A stretch of DNA of 64,000 bases from Ampelomyces quisqualis (GCA_018398575.1 JAGTXZ010000018.1:124001-188000), one strand, 5' to 3'. Shown: positions 1 to 12,029, counted from the stretch's first letter. Made by a program: numbers and translations. The notes: generated by a model from the letters alone, not told the origin.

Positions 1-592
1 CGAGCTCAAGCGCATCAAGCGAGAACGTCTTGCTATTGAGGAGGCCGAAGCCGAGCGCGCTGAGATTGAGCGCCGGCGCAACCTGTCCGCCGCTGAGCGC
101 GCCGCCGAGGACCGCGCTTTTATCGAGCAGCAGAAGGAGGAGCAAGGCGACCGCGGCGACATGCAGTACATGCAAAAGTACTTTCACAAGGGTGCCTTTT
201 TTACCGACGAGCTGAAGGAGCTTGGCGTGGACCGTCGAAATCTTATGGGCGCTCGGTTTGAGGATCAAACGAATCGCGAAGTGCTGCCAGAGTTCATGCA
301 AATCCGAGACATGACAAAGCTCGGCAAGAAGGGAAGGACACGCTACAAAGACATGAAAAGCGAAGACACAGGCCAGTGGGGAGACTATGGCCACGACCGA
401 CTCCACAGAGATAAAGGCGAGTACGGTGTGGACGAGCGATTCCGGCCTGATTCGTACGGGGGGTCGCACGACGCAGATCGCGAGGGTGCCACAGGTGCGA
501 ACGCGAAACCCTTGGGGGAGAGGAAAAGATTCGGGGACGACCGAGACACAAACAGAGACAGCAAACGACCCAGGACCGAGGCAAGAGCCTGA
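1..592 (+). CDS. MFAP1-family splicing factor, C-terminal part (5' end outside window)
   Basis: The reading frame is open from base 2 to the TGA ending at 592, about 196 residues; the N-terminus lies off the left edge. It starts with a charged helical stretch beginning ELKRIKRERLAIEE, then the conserved core MQKYFHKGAFF, then the LPEFMQIRDM and GKKGRTRYKDM motifs. This order matches the C-terminal domain of microfibrillar-associated protein 1, a component of the activated spliceosome (B complex) in the nucleus. The tail is Arg/Asp-rich and ends in a basic KRPRTEARA segment, likely a nuclear localisation signal. The family call rests on remembered conserved motifs and is strong; I see no lesion. 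It converges on ATG22, whose stop is about 95 bp away. Confidence 0.88.
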   Translation, partial: ELKRIKRERLAIEEAEAERAEIERRRNLSAAERAAEDRAFIEQQKEEQGDRGDMQYMQKYFHKGAFFTDELKELGVDRRNLMGARFEDQTNREVLPEFMQIRDMTKLGKKGRTRYKDMKSEDTGQWGDYGHDRLHRDKGEYGVDERFRPDSYGGSHDADREGATGANAKPLGERKRFGDDRDTNRDSKRPRTEARA

Positions 593-687
593 ATCGACTT
601 GTATTCAGCATAGCGGGCTTGGGATATACAGCATTTTGCGGCGCATCATGATAATTAATGATACAGCACGACTGGCGAGTCCAGGGT

Positions 688-2539
688 CTATTCCTCTCCC
701 ACCCTCTGATACATTCCCCTTCCACCACCTTCTCTTTCCGCGAGAGCACGCGCTTGGTCTCGGCCTTTTTCAACATCAAGCCACCACAGCAGCGGCGCCG
801 GCAATACCACCAGCACCGCTAAGAAAGTGAACGCCGGCCGTATGCTTCCTGCATGGTCGACAATCCAGCCCACAAGCACAGGGCCAAACGCGCTGCTCCC
901 CTTGTCCGTTACTGCGTACAGTGCAAAAAAAGCCGCCTCATTCCCTTCCGGGATCAGCGGAGCATACACTGATCGAGCATACGATGAAATGCCGCCCATG
1001 ACTATTCCATGAACCACCGCAATCGGATAAATTTCCCAGGCTTGCTGTAAACCAATGAATCCCAGCTTCTTGATGAGCGGTATGAAGCCGAGAAGTCCAT
1101 ACAGAGGAATAATCTCCATGCCGGCTATGCAGCATAACAGCACGGTTTTTGGCTGTAACAAGAAGTGTCGTTGTACGCGAGGCCAAGCAAAAGCACCAAT
1201 GATACCAGAACCAATAGACGTTATGGAAAGCAGTGCGATCGCGATCGTGTCCATATGCAATTCCGTGCGTGCGAATAGTACGGCCGTGCCTGCGATTGTA
1301 GCAACTGCATCGGAAAGCAAGAACCAGGAGCAGAGGAAGATTACGGTTTGCCGGAGGCTGATAGCTCGGAGTAGCGTGCGCCAAAACGAACAGAGTGAGA
1401 AGGACGTGAAGAACAAGAACGTTCGAAACCTCGATGGTCTGGTAGACAAGGCATTCTTCTCCTGTAATGGCAGTGGGGGACCAGGTCTTTCTCGAAGCCA
1501 GAGTAAGGTCGGAGTTGTCAGAGCAGCCCACCATATCCCAACGAGAAGCAGAATAACTCGCATCGACAGACTTGGATTTTGTTTCTGCATGGTAGTCTTG
1601 CTGAAAAGCCACAGTATTAGGATACTTACGACTTGCACAAGCACCGCAGCCATGTAGCCGTACCCCACTCCCCTACTTGATATGTGCGCCGAGCGCTCAA
1701 GATCGCGCGCCAATCGTTGGTGATCAGCTTCACCCCCACTGAGATTGAGAATCATTGACTCTAGTTCAAAGTCAGGCGTCGAGTCAGACCGGGCATCATC
1801 TACATGGTTGGCGACCAGCAATGGTAAAAAGGCGTTCAGAAGCACAAATGAACAGCCAAGGCTTGTAACCCCTACAATGACCAATATGGGCGCGAGGTAG
1901 AAGACTCTCGGCGTGATGAAGATAAACAGCGCACTAGCAATGGATCCCACGTAGGCAAATATCATCAACATCTTCTTGCGATAAGGACCTGTACACACTC
2001 TTAGTTGGTATACCAATAAACGCTTTGTCACGCGACACACGACGGACTACGTACCATGATCGGCAAACGAACTGAAACACACGAGCGTTACTGCTTGCAC
2101 CAAAACCGCGACCGAGGAGGTATACATGGCGAAGCTGCTCGTAGACATGGTTCTGCCCAGGAAATCAATCACACACTGTTCAGTTTCGGTCGGATGTTGT
2201 TCGGCGCGCATCCGAGGCGATCCGGCGTAATGAGTATCCGTACACGGCTTAGATCTGTGTGAAGAAAATGTACCGTTTTCGCGAGCGAGTTGCTCGAGAA
2301 GGACGGGCAGAAACGCACCTGGTCGTCGGCTTAGTTTCCAGTGTCAACGAGTGTGTTTGGGTGGGGGGACAAAATAGTGACGACATACCCACGGCGACTA
2401 CAGCGTACACTTCGGCGGCGATCGGATAGGCATACCAGCCGTGTAGCTCTCGGTTTGTCGTTGCGCTGATGTCTTCGCCTGTAAACCGAGTGTGCTTGCG
2501 GACATTGTTGTTCTCCTCGCCGTCGCTATCGAGTGACAT
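688..2539 (-). CDS. ATG22: Autophagy-related protein 22 (vacuolar amino-acid effluxer)
   Basis: Three exons: 2539..2389, 2318..2055, 1988..688 (introns 70 and 66 bp), giving 571 residues. ATG at 2539 is the first in-frame ATG. The frame runs farther upstream but only to a GTG at 2653. The exon 1/2 junction restores the Atg22 signature (VAVGAFLPVLLEQLARENG), and exon 2/3 gives FADHGPYRKK. About 12 hydrophobic segments follow, the layout of the Atg22-type MFS family. Known role of the family: export of amino acids from the vacuole after autophagic breakdown. A large hydrophilic loop lies between the early and later membrane segments, and the cytosolic tail is Arg/Gly-rich. Tail-to-tail with the MFAP1 gene. 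Function is by homology; the exon structure is well supported by frame. Confidence 0.88.
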
Positions 2540-4921
2540 GGTGATCTTGTCTGCTGGCCTTATGCTAACGTTGCAAAATGAGTCGAAGTTGGTAACTAAG
2601 CTGGTTTCTATTTCTGGGTATAGCGACCAGGCCGCTTCGAGGTAAGTATACACACGTATAGTAGACGTAACAGTTAGTAAGCTTATAGCCTGCTATTAGC
2701 CAAGGCAAAGACTATTATTTAGGCCCCCCAGAAATTGCTATATACTTTTATTATCTAGGTGTACGCTAGTACATAGATTAGGATACCTCGGTAGAGGTAG
2801 AGATTAGTACCAACGCGTGCTAGGTATAGTACTACCAACGTATAGACTTTAGACAGGATACTTTTCGGCTAGGGTTAGAGTCTTTGTATTACTACATCAA
2901 TTCTGCATTATAACTGCTCTCGACTTGGCAGGCTAGCTGAGTCACAGGACCCTTGCACCTGTCAGCCCGCGCTCAGACAAAGGTGCGCTAAGGGACGGCG
3001 TCAAGGTAGAACTTTGAGTCTATATATACGGTCCTCCTCGACCATATTCCACCTTCTATGCAGAGCTTTTTTTCTATCGTCACTGTGCATTTTGGTATCC
3101 TTTTCTCTAGTTATATACCCTAACCTGAAGCTTACGAAGTCGCAAGACCGTCACGGTTTTCCGCCTTTCAAACCTCTAAAATCACTAGTCTTCTACTTTA
3201 CACCATCTCGAGTCAGTTATCACGTTGCTGTATACTCTCCGACGGTGGATAATCGTGAGTGCTGATTGAAGTCAGCCGTGGTTGATATTTCTCCAGAAGG
3301 TCGCCACCACTTTTGAGAAAAATGCATGTCTCTTCCTTCGGTACCTCACATGCAAATGTCCCATAAGATCTGTACACAGTTGTCTATATCATTGCCCTGG
3401 TAACTTCCTGCTGCATCCGTCCCGGCTACGTATCTGTCTCCTTGACTTCTTGAGCTTCATCACATGTCCTGCAGAGAAGACATTGGAGAACATTTTCTCA
3501 TTGCCCTCATGCGCACGGCTACAGTTTTTGCGCCTGCATGTCTCGGCTTTAAAGTTCTGACACACAGTGCGCTTGCAGATGTAATCGGCCTTGATAGTGT
3601 TAGGGAAAGAATTCCTGCATACCATAAGGGACTCATTCTTTTGCACTCGCGACATGGCGACGCCGCGTCGCAGGACAGGTCGTGCATGTAACAGCGGATG
3701 CATTACACATTTGTAGGCCGACATCATACGGCTACATCTATTAGCAGTCCTCTGATAAATAAATACTCCGTGGTAACATTATAGGCAGTACCACTACGAA
3801 TCATATACCACGCTACAATCTTTACTACATTTCAAACAAGACTTAAATAACTAGCATGTCTCTCCCGCCTGAATCATGCTCATCTTCTTTTTGTATCAGA
3901 TTGACGGCTCTCTAATCTACTTTACCGCGTGTCCATGGCGCCCACAAAGAGCGCTGTGACGGCTTCAGCCAGCGCTACAGCATATCTTGTCCATTCCTAA
4001 GGCTTCATTAACAATGCAAAAGTCTTATTATATTAACAAGAAGCTATCAAGTTCTTCTTTAAGCACAACTATCGTGCTCGTAGTACACCTTAATGTCTTC
4101 CAGACTGCACTAACTTTACTGTACCGTCTATCCTGTCGCACTGTCTCAATTCCAACCACCATGGCCGCATCTCCATGACATTTAGACACAGGACATCTGA
4201 AGATTCAATCAGATAACAAATCGTTGTAGCCTCTAGGTTCTTGTACATGTCATGTGTCGTGCTTGCAGTACACATCAAGGACGTTCAGGCTTCGCTTACT
4301 TTAAGCCGCGAAACACACTTCTATGATGAGTGGGTCGTTGGATTGTTTAGCGTTAGCCTTATGAACAGGCGGAGGCAGTGGATGTACACTATTTCTTTTT
4401 TTCTGGGCCTCCATGTAGCTGAAGTTTTTTCACGAGCAGTATACTTTGAGAATGCGAACGCTGAGCTGACCTAAGCACATATCTGGCTTGTCCATCATCA
4501 TCTGCAACGCCTTTGATGGGACAAAATTAGCGTACCCAGATCGATAAGAGATGTACTTTACATCGTGGTGACCTCAAAGCTGCCACAAAGCTGCCACAAA
4601 GTCTGCATGATTGGACATGCGGTACATTTCAAAATTGTACAGGTTACGCTCAGTTCAAGATTACTTGTAGCGTGTATCTTTATATCTCGAGCAAGTCTTG
4701 ATGTGAAGTCTGCAGAGAAAATGCGGAATAACAAAGCGATCAACGGCACCGTGATATCCTCCAGCTCATCGTATCATCAATTCTGCTACTCACCGACCCT
4801 CCATCTCGATCACAACCACCCAAATAGCATAGCCACCCCTACCAACACCGACAGCAGCCACCTGAAGCTTGCCCTCCGTCTCCTCCAACCATGACTCCAT
4901 GGCACCCGCACCCGCTCACTG
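2540..4921. other. Gene-poor intergenic region, TA-rich at left end
   Basis: No convincing coding sequence was found on either strand; the open frames are short, mostly start at non-ATG codons and carry no recognisable motifs. Bases about 2640-2930 are rich in TA dinucleotides and look like repeat DNA decayed by C-to-T transitions. A short tandem of the unit caaagctgcca lies near 4577-4600. The ATG22 promoter is at the left end. Nothing else recognised. Confidence 0.5.
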
Positions 4922-7155
4922 CTATTCTCCCTGCCCAGTCCCGGCCTCCAAAACCACCCCCTGAACCGCACCCAACACTCCATCCAACCGCGCTACAAGT
5001 GCCATTTGACTCCAACTAAAGAGCGTATTCCTTCCTCCATACATAAAGACTTCAAACCTCCCTGCAAAACTCTCATTGACCCACACCCTTGTACGATTCA
5101 CCACATCGGACTCGAGGCGCAGTGTAGCAGGGACGGTGATTGGTACTGGAACGTGTGTGGACAATTTTTGGTTGGTCCATATTCGACCTGGGTGGCCAGG
5201 GTCGTGGCCGTCGAGAGGAAAGACCGAGCGGAGGGGGTACGGGAAGTTATCGGATGTCGTGAAAATGAGGGATAGAGCGGCTGAGGCAGAGTTCGAGTTG
5301 TTGGATGGGGAGGTGGCGAGAGAGAGAGAGTAGTGTCGGGGCCGGAGAGAGTAAATATTCCGGAGACATTCAGTGTGAGTGTGTATGGTGGGCCGTAGGA
5401 GCCTTTGTTTAAGCTTGTGTTAGTTGCGTCTGGTGTTGTGCTGGTCCAAGTGATGAGTGGAGCATTGTTGGAGTGATTTGATGGGAGAGCGATGCGGCGG
5501 TCGAGATTTTGGCCTAGAGATTTTGACGCCTGAATTGCGAAGGGGTTAGTAGAAAGTAGTATGGAGGCGTAGATCTGGGAAGGAGCAAGTCATACCAAAA
5601 GCTCAATACTCTCAGCCAGCTCTGACACACTAACATTGACACCACGAGCACCAGACCATGCGCGTGCGGCCATAACTGGTATGCCTTCGCGCATCGCATA
5701 ATAAGCTTCCAACTGCGTCGTTGCATCCGGGCCGTTATCGCTCCACGCCGCAAGAATCGCGCCTTTATTTCCACTCGCACCAGGCCTAAGCTGTAGACTC
5801 GTATTGACCGGATTGAACAGCGACGGATCCCATTGCCAACCAGGAACATTTGCAAAGTTCATCGTGCGGGTGACGTTGTAGGACTGCGGGTAGGTGGCTG
5901 GTAGAATTGGGCTATGATCGTTCTTCAAACTCATGTACGCCCACCAGTCTTCCGAGTTGATGAGCTGGTAGCCGTCATTCTCGAGCTCGATTGGATCAGA
6001 CTGTCCGTACTGCCAATGCTGAATGATGATGTCTTTGGAAATGGTCAAGTTCTCGGATGGTTAGTTGGTACCCCAAATGCGTATACGCTTCCCGGAGGTG
6101 GTGTTGACGAAATCGGCCATCTCGTTCACGAAGTTGATGTAATCATCTGCAAGTTCGGGGTCGTACTCATCTGCGCCGATGTGTACTTCTTTCGTCTGAA
6201 ACCAGGGAAGGAACTCTGCCCAGATCGCCTTAACTGTCGGAATTGCGTCTGGATGAGTAAGGTTCAATAGATCCTTCTTCGCCAATGCTAATTCTGGTTT
6301 CCACTTGGTGATAGCAAGCGCATGACCAGGAGCTTCGATCTCGGGTATGACCGTTACGCCTCTCTTCGTGCAGTGCATCTGAAAGTCTTCAAACTCAGCT
6401 CGGCTGAGTGTCTCATTTTTACGTTGTATGATTCCCTGCAACTCCTTGTTATTCTCGGGATGTAGCGAGAAGTGCGAGAAGACCTCGTTCCAAGTCTCAT
6501 TGCGACACCTGTTGAGCGGGTAGTTGTCGCTCAAATGGTAGTGAAATTCCGAGACCTTGAAGAACGAAGCATACGTGCAAAACTCCTTCAGAAATTCTGC
6601 CGTGTACCACTTTCGTCCTGCGTCCAGCATGTATCCTCGCGTCGCGTACGCTGGAGCATCTGTGTTCAGGCCTGTTGGTAAAGCCGATCCGTTCGCGATT
6701 GACAACTCTTGAATCAGTGTACGTGTGCCCCAAAACATGCCCCTTGCTCCACTTCCGCCGATATAAACGCTGTCATTGCCAATTTCAAGCTCATAACCCT
6801 CCTCAGTCGACAGCTCATTCTCATATGTGAGTTTACTGGCATCGCCCCTAAATGGTCCGAGTCGAATACCAGAAGTAGGTAATGCGTCGACTTGCTGTAA
6901 AGCCCAATTGCCACCAAACATGGTTCCGATGTCCTGACTATAAGTTTCTGCAAATTCAAGCGCGGAAGGAGGTATCCAGGTAAGTCCTTCTGAGTCCCTG
7001 GCTTTCGCAAATTGCCGGTCAATGTAAATAGTGTATTGTGCTGTCTCGAGAGAGAAGCCTGGCGCTGTGTTCCTGTTGTCGCTCCATGGCACTGGCGGTA
7101 GTGATTGTAGGGCTGTCACAAAAACAGGCACAACGAAACAGAGCCACTGAAACAT
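4922..7155 (-). pseudogene. GH20 beta-N-acetylhexosaminidase-like gene with stop codon and frameshift
   Basis: ATG at 7155 starts a signal peptide (MFQWLCFVVPVFV). A GH20 protein follows, with the catalytic Asp-Glu pair in HIGADEYD at about residues 329-330 and many N-glycosylation sites. The secreted family removes terminal N-acetylhexosamine from chitin fragments and glycans. After RIRIWGTN (codon 364) the frame hits TAA at 6063..6061. The same frame then resumes without a gap (PSENLTISKD, IIIQHWQYG) to an intron at 5595..5530. Past that intron, the frame is lost in a GA/CT run at 5318-5330. The family-like C-terminus (PYPLRSVFPLDG, HPGRIWTNQ) continues in a frame two bases away to TAG at 4924..4922. 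No intron of workable size and phase removes the TAA. Two independent breaks argue for a pseudogene; assembly error at the GA run is the main alternative. Confidence 0.75.
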
Positions 7156-8484
7156 GTCAACAGAAAGGGCGACGATGAACAAGCCCCAACGGTGTTAAAA
7201 GCGCCATTGCGCCTTCGAGCCATTTTGTCAATAGATTGGCGCAGTTGCAAGGCTCGTAACGCTTCCCCGCTGCCTCATCACGTCCGTCGATGCAACCTTC
7301 GTGATAGCGAAGTCCATATTAGCATTAAATACGGTGAACCTGGATGAATCACTGCTCCACTGTGCGATGAGGTCTTTGCCAAAGTAATTATTTAGTGTGG
7401 CTCTTGACTGTCCACGTAGTGGTTACAACGGGTAGCAGTACTATTTGCAGCTACCCGGCCACCGATCGTTCACTCCACGTGTACTGTAAGATAATCATAT
7501 CCCAAGTATGTTGCCAGATCAGAGAGGAGTGTGAAGCTGGTGATAGTGACGCTGGAATAACGGGTCTACGTGCGCCTCATCTCAAGTTTCGTGTCAGTTG
7601 CCGCTCCTATTTCTTGTCGTACAATCGGCATATTAACAGCAATCGTAGTGCACACCAATACGCGCGCACTGAGGGGCGAGCTGTCAATGAGCTGATGTGC
7701 GGTGCATTCCCGTCAGCGTAACTTCATCTCCTTCTCCAAGACCTAGCTATAAGGCCGAAGAGTCAACGAAAAAGAATGGACCAACTGACGATTTAGACTG
7801 ACACATGAACCGACAGGCATGCGCTTAAGCTGTAAGCACGAGAATTGCTCACCTTACTCGCCCATACAGCTCGACCTCTGGCTTGATGTCCCAAACCAGG
7901 AAGTTCAAGATTTCACCGTACACTGTCAAATAACAAGCAACTGGTATAACGAATACGCGATGAATCTTGCAAGTTCAACTCTCGCCATACAGATGACTCA
8001 TAGTGAGACTTTCGCAAAGCATCTACGGAGCATCAATGTTACCCAAAAAAAAAACACAAGCCTATAGCGTCAGAAATCTAATGCACTCCGATTTCCAATG
8101 AAGACTCGCAAGCGTGAGCTTTCGAGATCTCTCCGGAGCTCTGTACGAACTTTGGTATGGACCCCGATGTAGATTGCCGGTATCACTGATGCGCCGAAGA
8201 TAGGCACCGTCGCCTTATGCTGAGGAGTGCGAATGATGAAGCTGAAGGGGGACAAGATTGGCTTGGCGGGTGGTACAGGGCTCGAGAGCAACGGGCAAGA
8301 GATAGTCAAGGTTGGTGCAATTAGGTCACAGATGGAAACGATTCTGCCGAAACTAGGAGGACAACAGATGCCTGGAGTCAAGATGAAGTGATTTGCTATC
8401 TTTCCAGCGTCCACGATGCTGTCATAGAAGATTAAAACCAGTGGCAGTAGGTGCGCGCCTGAAGTCTACAGTTCACTCTGAGTG
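7156..8484. other. Intergenic, no gene seen
   Basis: About 1.3 kb between the GH20-like gene and thymine dioxygenase. Open frames are short and lack motifs; the minus-strand frame ending at 8070 begins at GTG and is not convincing. A poly-A run lies near 8045-8055. The right end is presumably the 3' flank of the dioxygenase gene. Confidence 0.4.
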
Positions 8485-9634
8485 TCAGTAAGTTGCTGTC
8501 AGTCTCTGTATCAAATAGTCCCCACTTGTGACATCGCTATACTTTCTCCCAGTGTCTTCGTAGGTACCGGGTATCGCCTGGATCATCCTCTCGTAGTTAG
8601 GGTTGCAAAAGTATGCGATCGAGTATCGTGGCGGGTAGACGTCCTTGTCGGCATCTTCGGGCCTGGGTGGCGGTTCTACTACGCGGTGCTTGGTCGATTT
8701 GATGGTATCGTTGGACCATCTCGCTAGGAGATCACCCGCGTTGACGACGATGGTCCCCTCGATGGGCGTTGCGTCGACGAAGGTGCCCTTGGGTGAGCGC
8801 ACTTGCAGACCGCCGCGGACATGCTGGAAGAGTAAAGTGATGGATCCTTTGCGCAGATTAGCCCACTCTCGGGAGAACAGGGATGTGATGTGATGTGATG
8901 TACGCATACCATAGTCGCTATGCTCTCCAGCCCTGACCTGCAGCTGTCCGTCATCTCGCCTGAAGATCTTCTTGGGCACGCTAGGATAATGCAGCAGCCG
9001 CAGCGTGTTGTCGCCTGCGTCTGTGAAGTCGTCGAACCAGCTGGCTTGGATGCCCATGCCGAGCGCAATCGCCCGCATGAGTTGCATGTGGAGGTCCTTG
9101 CATGTCTCAAAGAAGCCCATCATTTCCGCCCTGAAGACTGTGGCGTCGTCGTCTCCGCTGGGCCACATGTTGGGCGTCTCGGGCTGGTCATCGCGGCCAA
9201 TCTCCAGGCTCTCCTTCAGATCTGGCACTATCTTGCGCATCTCTGCCTCTGTGCCCGTCTCTTCGAGCACTACGAGCTTTTCGCGACCCTGCGCGACGTA
9301 GCCCCGGTTTGCGGCGGCCGAGTACCATGCTAACGCGTCTTTTTGGTCCTGTGGGCGGGCGAAGAACTTTGCGCTGTTGGCGAAGACGGCCGACACAGTG
9401 GATGGCGCGATGCCATGGTTCTTGAGGTAGATGAAGCCCGCATTCTGGAAGCCTTGGAGCACGGCCTTCGCGGTCGACTGCTTGGCGGCGGGGTCGTCGG
9501 AGAGGAACGGCGCGAAGTCGATAAGCTTTTGCGCAGCGGGTTAAATACGAGCGTGTGTGAGCATGGTTGTGTGTGCGTACGGGAATGACCAAGTCGTCCT
9601 TCGATACGGCTTGTTCTTGCGTCTTGCCTGCCAT
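8485..9634 (-). CDS. Thymine dioxygenase (thymine 7-hydroxylase), 2OG-Fe(II) oxygenase
   Basis: Three exons: 9634..9581, 9525..8910, 8846..8485 (introns 55 and 63 bp), 343 residues. It is a non-heme iron 2-oxoglutarate dioxygenase. The iron ligands are H220, D222 (GEHSDYG) and H277 (STKHRVV), and R297 (PPRYSIAYF) binds 2-oxoglutarate. The N-terminal IPLIDFAPFL, central LLHYPSVP and C-terminal YLIQRLTATY segments closely resemble what I recall of Neurospora thymine 7-hydroxylase. That enzyme oxidises thymine stepwise to 5-hydroxymethyl-, 5-formyl- and 5-carboxyuracil (isoorotate). The next enzyme of the route is also in this window (25373-26516). The second intron is stop-free, a multiple of three, and sits exactly after the H-x-D motif. 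It shares a 410-bp promoter with the zinc dehydrogenase. Substrate is inferred from similarity. Confidence 0.85.
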
Positions 9635-10044
9635 GGATCACGTGGTGTAGCGTGTTGCATGAACGTCCTCTGTGCCGATGCGCCGTGGGTGAAGTTTCTT
9701 CGTAACACACATATATGTTCGCACGTTCCACACTGAGTATGGATAACGAGAAGCTGAGAAGGGAAGGCCATCCGCGACATTCCTTTTGCGGACTTTGACG
9801 CATTCTGATTGGTGGCACATCGGCCAGCTCCGAACGTGGGGCAGCGGGGTACGGTAGCTTCGAGGTCCAACATTTTGCATGGCAATGGTGACCGGCACAT
9901 TTCGTTGCCCCTCTCTCCACACCGGTTCCTGCTGGAGGATTTCAAAGTAATCAACCAATTCCGGTGCTAGCTCTTCATCATCATCATCAACAACCGTAAC
10001 ATCTCCTCTGGATCACATCTTCAATCACCCGAGTCGCATTCAGA
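9635..10044. promoter_or_regulatory. Shared divergent promoter, thymine dioxygenase / zinc dehydrogenase
   Basis: 410 bp between two divergent start codons. The DNA must hold the 5' UTRs and promoters of both genes. A CAT/CAA-rich pyrimidine stretch just upstream of 10045 resembles a fungal transcription start region. I identified no specific operator. Confidence 0.5.
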
Positions 10045-11158
10045 ATGGACGCCGACTCGATCCCCAGTAAGCAGACTGTTGCATGGATCGAAAATCCCAG
10101 CCCAAGCTGCGTGCTCCAGATCCGCAATGGTGTGCAAGTCAAGCAACCTGGTGAACGCGAAGTCCTTGTTAAGCTCGAATGCTCTGGTATCTGCCATTCA
10201 GATTGCCACAATCTAGAGCAAGCTGGCGTATACACCGAGGTTCCCGGACATGAGGGGGTTGGTCATATCGTAAAGTTGGGCCCACATGCTTCGAAACATT
10301 TGCTGGGGAGAAGAGTTGGCATCAAATGGCTTTGGAGTGCGTGCAACGAGTGTGCCAGCTGTAGACAGGGCAACATCAATCATTGCCGGAAGCAGATGAA
10401 TACCGGTAGGAGTGTTTGGGGTACACTGCAGCAGTACGTCGTAGCACATGCAGATTTCGTCACCATGATCCCAGATGGCGTGAAGAGTGAGGTCGCTGCG
10501 CCATTGCTGTGCGCCGGATTGAGTCTCGCGGGTGCCGTGTCCAAGCTGGGACCAGAAGTCCAGCCAGGAAATTTTGTCGCCATCGTTGGTGCAGGAGGTG
10601 GTCTTGGCCACGTGGGTGTTCAGATCGCGACCATCAAGGGATACAAGGTCATTGCGATCGACTGCGGTGCGGAGAAGGAGAAACTGAGCAAGGAGATGGG
10701 AGCGGTTGCGTTCGTGGATTACACGAAACAAGATGCTGGCAAGGCGGTCCAAGATCTAACGGACGGCGAAGGTGCGCATGGCGTCATCTGTGTCGCAGGG
10801 AGCGAGAAGGCGTACCAACAGGCACCTTCACTGGCAAGAAACGGCGGCGTGTTTGTGTGTGTGGGTCTGCCTCGGCCAACTTTCATGTTTCCCATGTCGC
10901 CGATTCACATTGCGAATCGAGGTACGTAGTATTACCGATGGCTTCTTGTCGTATTATTCCATGCTGATCGCTACAGGTCTTGTGATACGAGGCTCTTCGA
11001 CTGGTAACAGCGCGCAGATGGATGAATTGCTCCAGCTTGCTTTGCAAGGCAAGATCACTCCGAGGGTCGAGGTGTATGATTTTGCAGATTCGCCGAAGAT
11101 CATTCAAGAGCTTCAGCGGTACGAAGTAACCGGTCGGAGGGTAGTAAGAGCGCCCTAA
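10045..11158 (+). CDS. Zinc-dependent alcohol dehydrogenase (MDR family)
   Basis: Two exons, 10045..10921 and 10977..11158 (55-bp intron), 352 residues, the usual size for tetrameric fungal ADH1-type enzymes. Catalytic zinc ligands C50 (SGICHSDCH) and H69/E70 (PGHEGVG) are present. The structural zinc loop has C100, C103, C106 and C114. The Rossmann motif GAGGGLGHVG binds NAD(P)+. No signal peptide or mitochondrial presequence is evident, so it is likely cytosolic. Reaction: reversible oxidation of a primary or secondary alcohol. It is divergent from thymine dioxygenase; whether it acts on a pyrimidine alcohol or is an unrelated ADH cannot be told from sequence. The splice join restores the conserved C-terminal NRGLVIRGSSTG segment. 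Confidence 0.85.
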
Positions 11159-12029
11159 GTGAATTCAGAACAACTTTGTGGCGTATCAACGAGAATTTGT
11201 ACGAATCTCATGTAGAGAGACCGTACATGTGTGGCATAGAAGCTTTGATGTGGCATGGCCGACGAATTGACAGCAGGGTACTCTTACCACGTGAATTGTT
11301 CGTCCATCAATGTCTGTACAGTACCTCCATATGAGGGCTTAGAGTCCGTCTTTCGCGAATTCGACCGCTTGCCAAATCTCCCAGCAATGAAATCCAATGA
11401 AGCAAGGCCACGGACTCAATTGTCGTCTTTACAATGCCCACAAGGGCGACGAAGAAGAGCTGGAAGCCCCGCGCTGTGATCGATCGACCCGTAGCTATAG
11501 GTGATAGGTACAGAGCTTGTGTATTGCGATAAAGTCGTCCGTGTCGCCGCTCTTGTGACAACCTAGGAATATTCTGGCATTTTGAGATGTTGTATGTGCA
11601 GGACTTCAAGCTCAAGGAAGAGTAGCCGAATTTACGCCTCCCGCACGCGCCATCCAGTACGAGTGCATGTAGAAATGCAAATCCAACCCATCATCCAATC
11701 TCTAGGCTCACCAGAATAGGCGTCTCATCCACGGGCAACTTCGCTCCGTCGCTGATTCTTTTCCATCCAAGGCTGGGGAAGGATTTCTCCAAGATGGGCT
11801 CCGGCTTATGTAGTTCTCGGTGGGGACGGGTAAATGTCAGCCAGGACAAATGCGGTAAGGCGCAACCGTCGCAGGGCAAGGTCACGTGCAACCTCTGGAA
11901 TATCCAGCCACCAGAAGCCCAGCTCGATCCCACGCGGCCTTCATCACCTCCCCGCCCACGACGACTACGGCGGCACCGACAACAACGACTGCGAGAGTTT
12001 CGCGTCCACCCCCCCGGTCCCCCGGGGTC
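11159..12029. other. Intergenic, promoter of the GT31-like gene
   Basis: About 870 bp with no supported gene. GC content rises towards 12000. An open frame running into the GT31-like gene from 11886 begins at GTG, encodes a Thr/Pro-rich stretch, and is treated as 5' leader. Confidence 0.4.

Noticed and set aside
2249..2653. 134-codon frame read as a separate small gene
   Set aside because: It is exon 1 of ATG22 plus intron read-through; splicing at 2388/2319 joins it to the transporter.
8070..8414. 114-codon minus-strand frame in the gap before thymine dioxygenase
   Set aside because: Starts at GTG, no motif, no splice partners that extend it.
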